Of a stretch of DNA of 10,237 bases, positions 8,100-10,237 are shown piece after piece. This stretch comes from Hydrogenophaga sp. (GTDB taxonomy: Bacteria > Pseudomonadota > Gammaproteobacteria > Burkholderiales > Burkholderiaceae_C). The notes under the pieces were generated by a model. That model made no database searches and was not told the DNA's origin. It saw nothing but the letters and a program-made list of their open reading frames with translations. Location: positions 1-10,237 of the forward strand of contig JAGXRS010000064.1 in NCBI GenBank assembly GCA_018335615.1, given 5' to 3'. How positions within the stretch are numbered: the first letter of the stretch is position 1; every line of letters starts with the position of its first letter. The position numbers were made by a program, and so were the translations under genes.

Positions 8100-8741
8100 T
8101 TACCAGCGTTTACCCGTCTGGCGGTCCAGCATGGGCTTGATGCGGTTGGAGATGGCTTCGCGCGCACGGAAGATGCGGGATCGCACCGTTCCGATAGGGC
8201 AGTCCAGCGCTTGGGCAATCTCTTCATAACTCAAGCCCTCAATCTCCCTCAGGGAAATCGCCATGCGCAACTCTTCAGGCAGTGCATCCATGGCCGCGTT
8301 GACCGCTTGCGCGATCTCCTTGCTGGCCAGCACCGCCTCGGGCGTCTCGTTGTCAGCGACGTTCGAATTTAGTTCGCGATCGGACGAGGAAGTTTCATCG
8401 TCGTCAGCCGATTTCATCTGCGACTGGAAAACCAGCGGATCGCGCTTGAGCTCCATGAGCTGTTTTTTGGCCGTGTTCACCGCGATGCGGTAGAGCCAGG
8501 TGTAGAACTGGGCATCGCCGCGGAACTGCGCCAGCGCGCGGTAGGCACGGATGAAGGTTTCCTGGGCAATGTCCTGCACGAGGTCGCTGTCGCGCACCAT
8601 GCGGCCAATGAGCCGCTCGACACGGCGCTGGTACTTCACCACCAGCATCTCGAAAGCGCGCTGCTCTCCTGCCAGGGTGCGCTGCACCAGCATGACGTCG
8701 CTGTCGGGCGGCTGCGGGGAGATGTGGTCTTCTGGTGTCAT
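8100..8741 (-). CDS. rpoE: ECF sigma factor RpoE (AlgU/SigE)
   Basis: This 213-residue extracytoplasmic-function sigma factor directs RNA polymerase to envelope-stress promoters. Region 2 covers about 31-95, with the core-binding and -10 recognition helices (LVQDIAQETFIRAYRAL at 54-70, TWLYRIAVNTAKK at 81-93). Region 4 covers about 154-200, with the helix-turn-helix SYEEIAQALDCPIGTVRSRI (171-190). The linker at 109-135 is longer and more acidic and serine-rich than in E. coli RpoE, which is usual for betaproteobacteria. The adjoining rseA, rseB and degP genes support the name. The start ATG at 8741 has no clear ribosome site: the sequence just ahead is GGTTATATTTCGCCGCGC. No GGAACTT/TCTGA autoregulatory promoter was found upstream of it. 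Confidence 0.96.
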   Translation of the reverse strand: MTPEDHISPQPPDSDVMLVQRTLAGEQRAFEMLVVKYQRRVERLIGRMVRDSDLVQDIAQETFIRAYRALAQFRGDAQFYTWLYRIAVNTAKKQLMELKRDPLVFQSQMKSADDDETSSSDRELNSNVADNETPEAVLASKEIAQAVNAAMDALPEELRMAISLREIEGLSYEEIAQALDCPIGTVRSRIFRAREAISNRIKPMLDRQTGKRW

Positions 8742-8750
8742 GCGCGGCGA

Positions 8751-8756
8751 AATATA
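8751..8756 (-). promoter_or_regulatory. Possible -10 element close to the rpoE start
   Basis: Minus-strand TATATT matches the sigma70 -10 consensus at 5 of 6 positions and ends 9 bases before the rpoE ATG. No -35 hexamer is seen at the proper distance (CGCTCG at 17 bases). If active it would give a nearly leaderless rpoE transcript, in keeping with the missing ribosome site. Confidence 0.25.
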
Positions 8757-8808
8757 ACCCACCCCATGGTAGGCGAGCGGGAGCCAGGGCGGGAAACGCC
8801 GCCGTGCA

Positions 8809-9294
8809 TCATGCCTGTGCCGCGCGCAGCGCACGGCGAAGATCGCCCCAGCGCGCCGGGTCGCGGCTGGCCTCGACCCACACCCAACGGTGTGCAGCGT
8901 CGGGGTTGCGCAAACGCAGCAGCGCCCGCGCCTGCAGGTCGAGCACGAGCTCGACCCGTTGCAGTGGTGAGCCGTCCTCGTGCACCGCGCGGCGCCAGCG
9001 CCAGACCCCGGTGCCCGTGGGCGCTGCGCCCAGTGCATCCCACTGCAGCAGGCCCACCGGGGTGCGGCGCCAGCTGCTCCAGGCGAACACCGCCCAGGCC
9101 ATCCATGCCAACGCACCGACGAGGCCGATCGAGAGCCGGGCTGCCTGGCCCATGGGGGCCTGAGAGGACAGTGCCAGAAGAGTCCACCACCAGTGAGCGA
9201 GCACGGCAAGGGACAGACACCCCAGGCCCAGAAGCGCACCGGCGTAGAAACGGCAACGCCCCACCGGGTACAGCACCGATGGGGCGTTGTGCAT
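8809..9294 (-). CDS. YgfX/CptA-like two-helix membrane protein
   Basis: This is a 161-residue protein. Two hydrophobic segments lie at about 18-44 (GALLGLGCLSLAVLAHWWWTLLAL) and 53-71 (RLSIGLVGALAWMAWAVFAW), followed by a basic turn (SWRRTP) and a soluble C-terminal domain. The C-terminus LLRLRNPDAAHRWVWVEASR followed by DPARWGDLRRAL closely follows the pattern of E. coli YgfX (LRLR-x-HLWL-x-W-DLRRIL), so I assign it to the YgfX/DUF1434 kind. E. coli YgfX is an inner-membrane protein studied with SdhE/YgfY (CptB) and reported to affect cytoskeletal proteins. That role is not shown here, and no sdhE homologue lies next to it. As I recall it, a gene of this kind also sits near algU in Pseudomonas, which would support the assignment. 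It lies 35 bases after fabF and 67 before rpoE. The ATG at 9294 has a weak ribosome site and a large hairpin over codons 2-14, so the exact start is uncertain. Confidence 0.62.
   Translation of the reverse strand: MHNAPSVLYPVGRCRFYAGALLGLGCLSLAVLAHWWWTLLALSSQAPMGQAARLSIGLVGALAWMAWAVFAWSSWRRTPVGLLQWDALGAAPTGTGVWRWRRAVHEDGSPLQRVELVLDLQARALLRLRNPDAAHRWVWVEASRDPARWGDLRRALRAAQA
9254..9289 (-). other. 14-bp hairpin over the first codons of the ygfX-like gene
   Basis: Minus-strand CAACGCCCCATCGG (9276-9289) pairs with CCGGTGGGGCGTTG (9254-9267) along all 14 bases, with one G-U pair, around an 8-base loop. It begins 41 bases after the fabF stop. No T-run follows (CCGTTTCTACG), so a simple terminator is doubtful. 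It may control translation of the ygfX-like gene, or separate fabF from the stress cluster by processing or partial termination. Confidence 0.7.
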
Positions 9295-9329
9295 GGGCTT
9301 GCAAAGAAGGCGCTGTTGTCAACCGGTGG

Positions 9330-10237
9330 TCAGACTCGGCGGAACACCAGCGTGCCGTTGGTGCCACCAAAACCGAAGTTGTTCTTCACGGCCACGTCGA
9401 TCTTCATGTCGCGCGCCGTGTTGGCGCAGTAGTCCAGGTCGCACTCCGGGTCCTGGTTGAAGATGTTGATGGTCGGCGGGCTCTTCTGGTGGTGCACGGC
9501 CAGCACGGTGAACACACTCTCGATTCCTCCCGCGCCACCCAGCAGGTGACCCGTCATGGACTTCGTGGAATTCACCACCACCTGACGCGCGTGATCGCCC
9601 AGCGCAGCCTTGATCGCATTGGTCTCGTTCACATCGCCCAGCGGGGTGGAGGTGCCGTGGGCGTTGAGGTAGTTCACCTGATCGGGGTTCACGCCGGCGT
9701 TGCGCAGCGCGTTCACCATGGCGCGGCGCGGGCCGTCCATGTTGGGCGCGGTCATGTGCCCGGCATCCGCACTCATGCCATAGCCCGAGAGCTCGGCGTA
9801 GATTTTCGCGCCGCGTGCCTTGGCATGCTCGTACTCTTCCAGCACCATCACGCCGGCACCCTCGCCCAGCACGAAGCCGTCGCGGTCCTTGTCCCAGGGG
9901 CGGGATGCCGTGGCCGGATCGTCGTTTCGCGTGGACAGTGCGCGCATGGCAGCGAACCCCCCCACGCCCAGCGGCGACACCGTCGATTCGGCACCGCCGG
10001 CCACGATCACGTCGGCGTCGCCGTATTCGATCTTGCGCGCCGCCTCTCCGATGCAATGAAGGCCGGTGGTACAGGCGGTGACGACGGCGAGGTTCGGACC
10101 CTTGAAGCCAAAGCGCATCGACACATGGCCGGCGATCATGTTGATGATCGAGGCCGGCACAAAGAATGGCGAGATCCGGCGGGGACCGCGGCTCACATAC
10201 TCGGCGTGCGTCTCCTCGATCAGCGGCAGACCACCGA
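9330..10237 (-). CDS. fabF: 3-oxoacyl-ACP synthase II (FabF/KASII), 5' end outside window
   Basis: About 302 C-terminal residues are visible; roughly the first 110 of the usual 410-415 lie beyond the window edge. The enzyme condenses malonyl-ACP with acyl-ACP in fatty-acid elongation in the cytoplasm. The active-site Cys is in VVTACTTGLHCIGEA (residue 55 of the visible part). The two catalytic His residues are in NAHGTSTPLGD and KSMTGHLLGGAGG, the latter with the conserved Lys. The glycine-rich end NNFGFGGTNGTLVF is intact. The spacings Cys-His 138, His-Lys 32 and His-His 37 agree with E. coli FabF. The reading frame is intact to the TGA at 9330. FabF is commonly preceded by acpP and fabG, which would lie outside the window. 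Its link to the rpoE cluster downstream may be only positional. Confidence 0.97.
   Translation of the reverse strand, partial: GGLPLIEETHAEYVSRGPRRISPFFVPASIINMIAGHVSMRFGFKGPNLAVVTACTTGLHCIGEAARKIEYGDADVIVAGGAESTVSPLGVGGFAAMRALSTRNDDPATASRPWDKDRDGFVLGEGAGVMVLEEYEHAKARGAKIYAELSGYGMSADAGHMTAPNMDGPRRAMVNALRNAGVNPDQVNYLNAHGTSTPLGDVNETNAIKAALGDHARQVVVNSTKSMTGHLLGGAGGIESVFTVLAVHHQKSPPTINIFNQDPECDLDYCANTARDMKIDVAVKNNFGFGGTNGTLVFRRV

Noticed and set aside
8742..9239. Extension of rpoE upstream to 9239 in the same frame.
   Set aside because: It overlaps the ygfX-like gene and gives a Cys/Arg/Trp-rich out-of-frame translation. The sigma factor family begins near the ATG at 8741.

Overview
This GC-rich window has every recognisable gene on the minus strand, so it reads from high to low coordinates. 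The gene content and order point to a betaproteobacterium, most likely Burkholderiales and probably the Comamonadaceae. That placement rests on protein resemblance and on the lepA-lepB-DUF4845-rnc-era order. It was not tested by a database search.

Layout in transcription order. (1) 10237-9330: the C-terminal three quarters of fabF (beta-ketoacyl-ACP synthase II), cut by the window edge. (2) 9294-4627: an envelope-stress locus with a small two-helix membrane protein resembling YgfX/CptA, then rpoE (ECF sigma factor), rseA/mucA (membrane anti-sigma factor), rseB/mucB (periplasmic regulator) and degP/mucD (periplasmic serine protease with two PDZ domains). This matches the algU-mucA-mucB-mucD arrangement of Pseudomonas. 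(3) 4626-4126: a 501-base intergenic region with a plausible sigma70 promoter, and about 35 bases after its predicted start point a textbook intrinsic terminator. (4) 4125-1: lepA (EF4), lepB (signal peptidase I), a DUF4845 small membrane protein, rnc (RNase III), and a truncated frame that is probably the N-terminus of era.

How they work together. RseA should hold RpoE at the inner membrane, and RseB should protect RseA in the periplasm. On envelope damage RpoE is released, and DegP, encoded in the same cluster, removes misfolded periplasmic proteins. The second cluster joins a translation GTPase, protein export processing, RNA processing and (probably) ribosome assembly, a conserved housekeeping grouping.

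No mobile element, CRISPR array, tRNA, rRNA or defence system is visible, and the region is mostly ordinary core genome. The items most worth a second look are regulatory: the short promoter-to-terminator unit just upstream of lepA, a perfect 14-bp hairpin lying over the first codons of the ygfX-like gene, and smaller hairpins between rseB and degP and between rnc and era.
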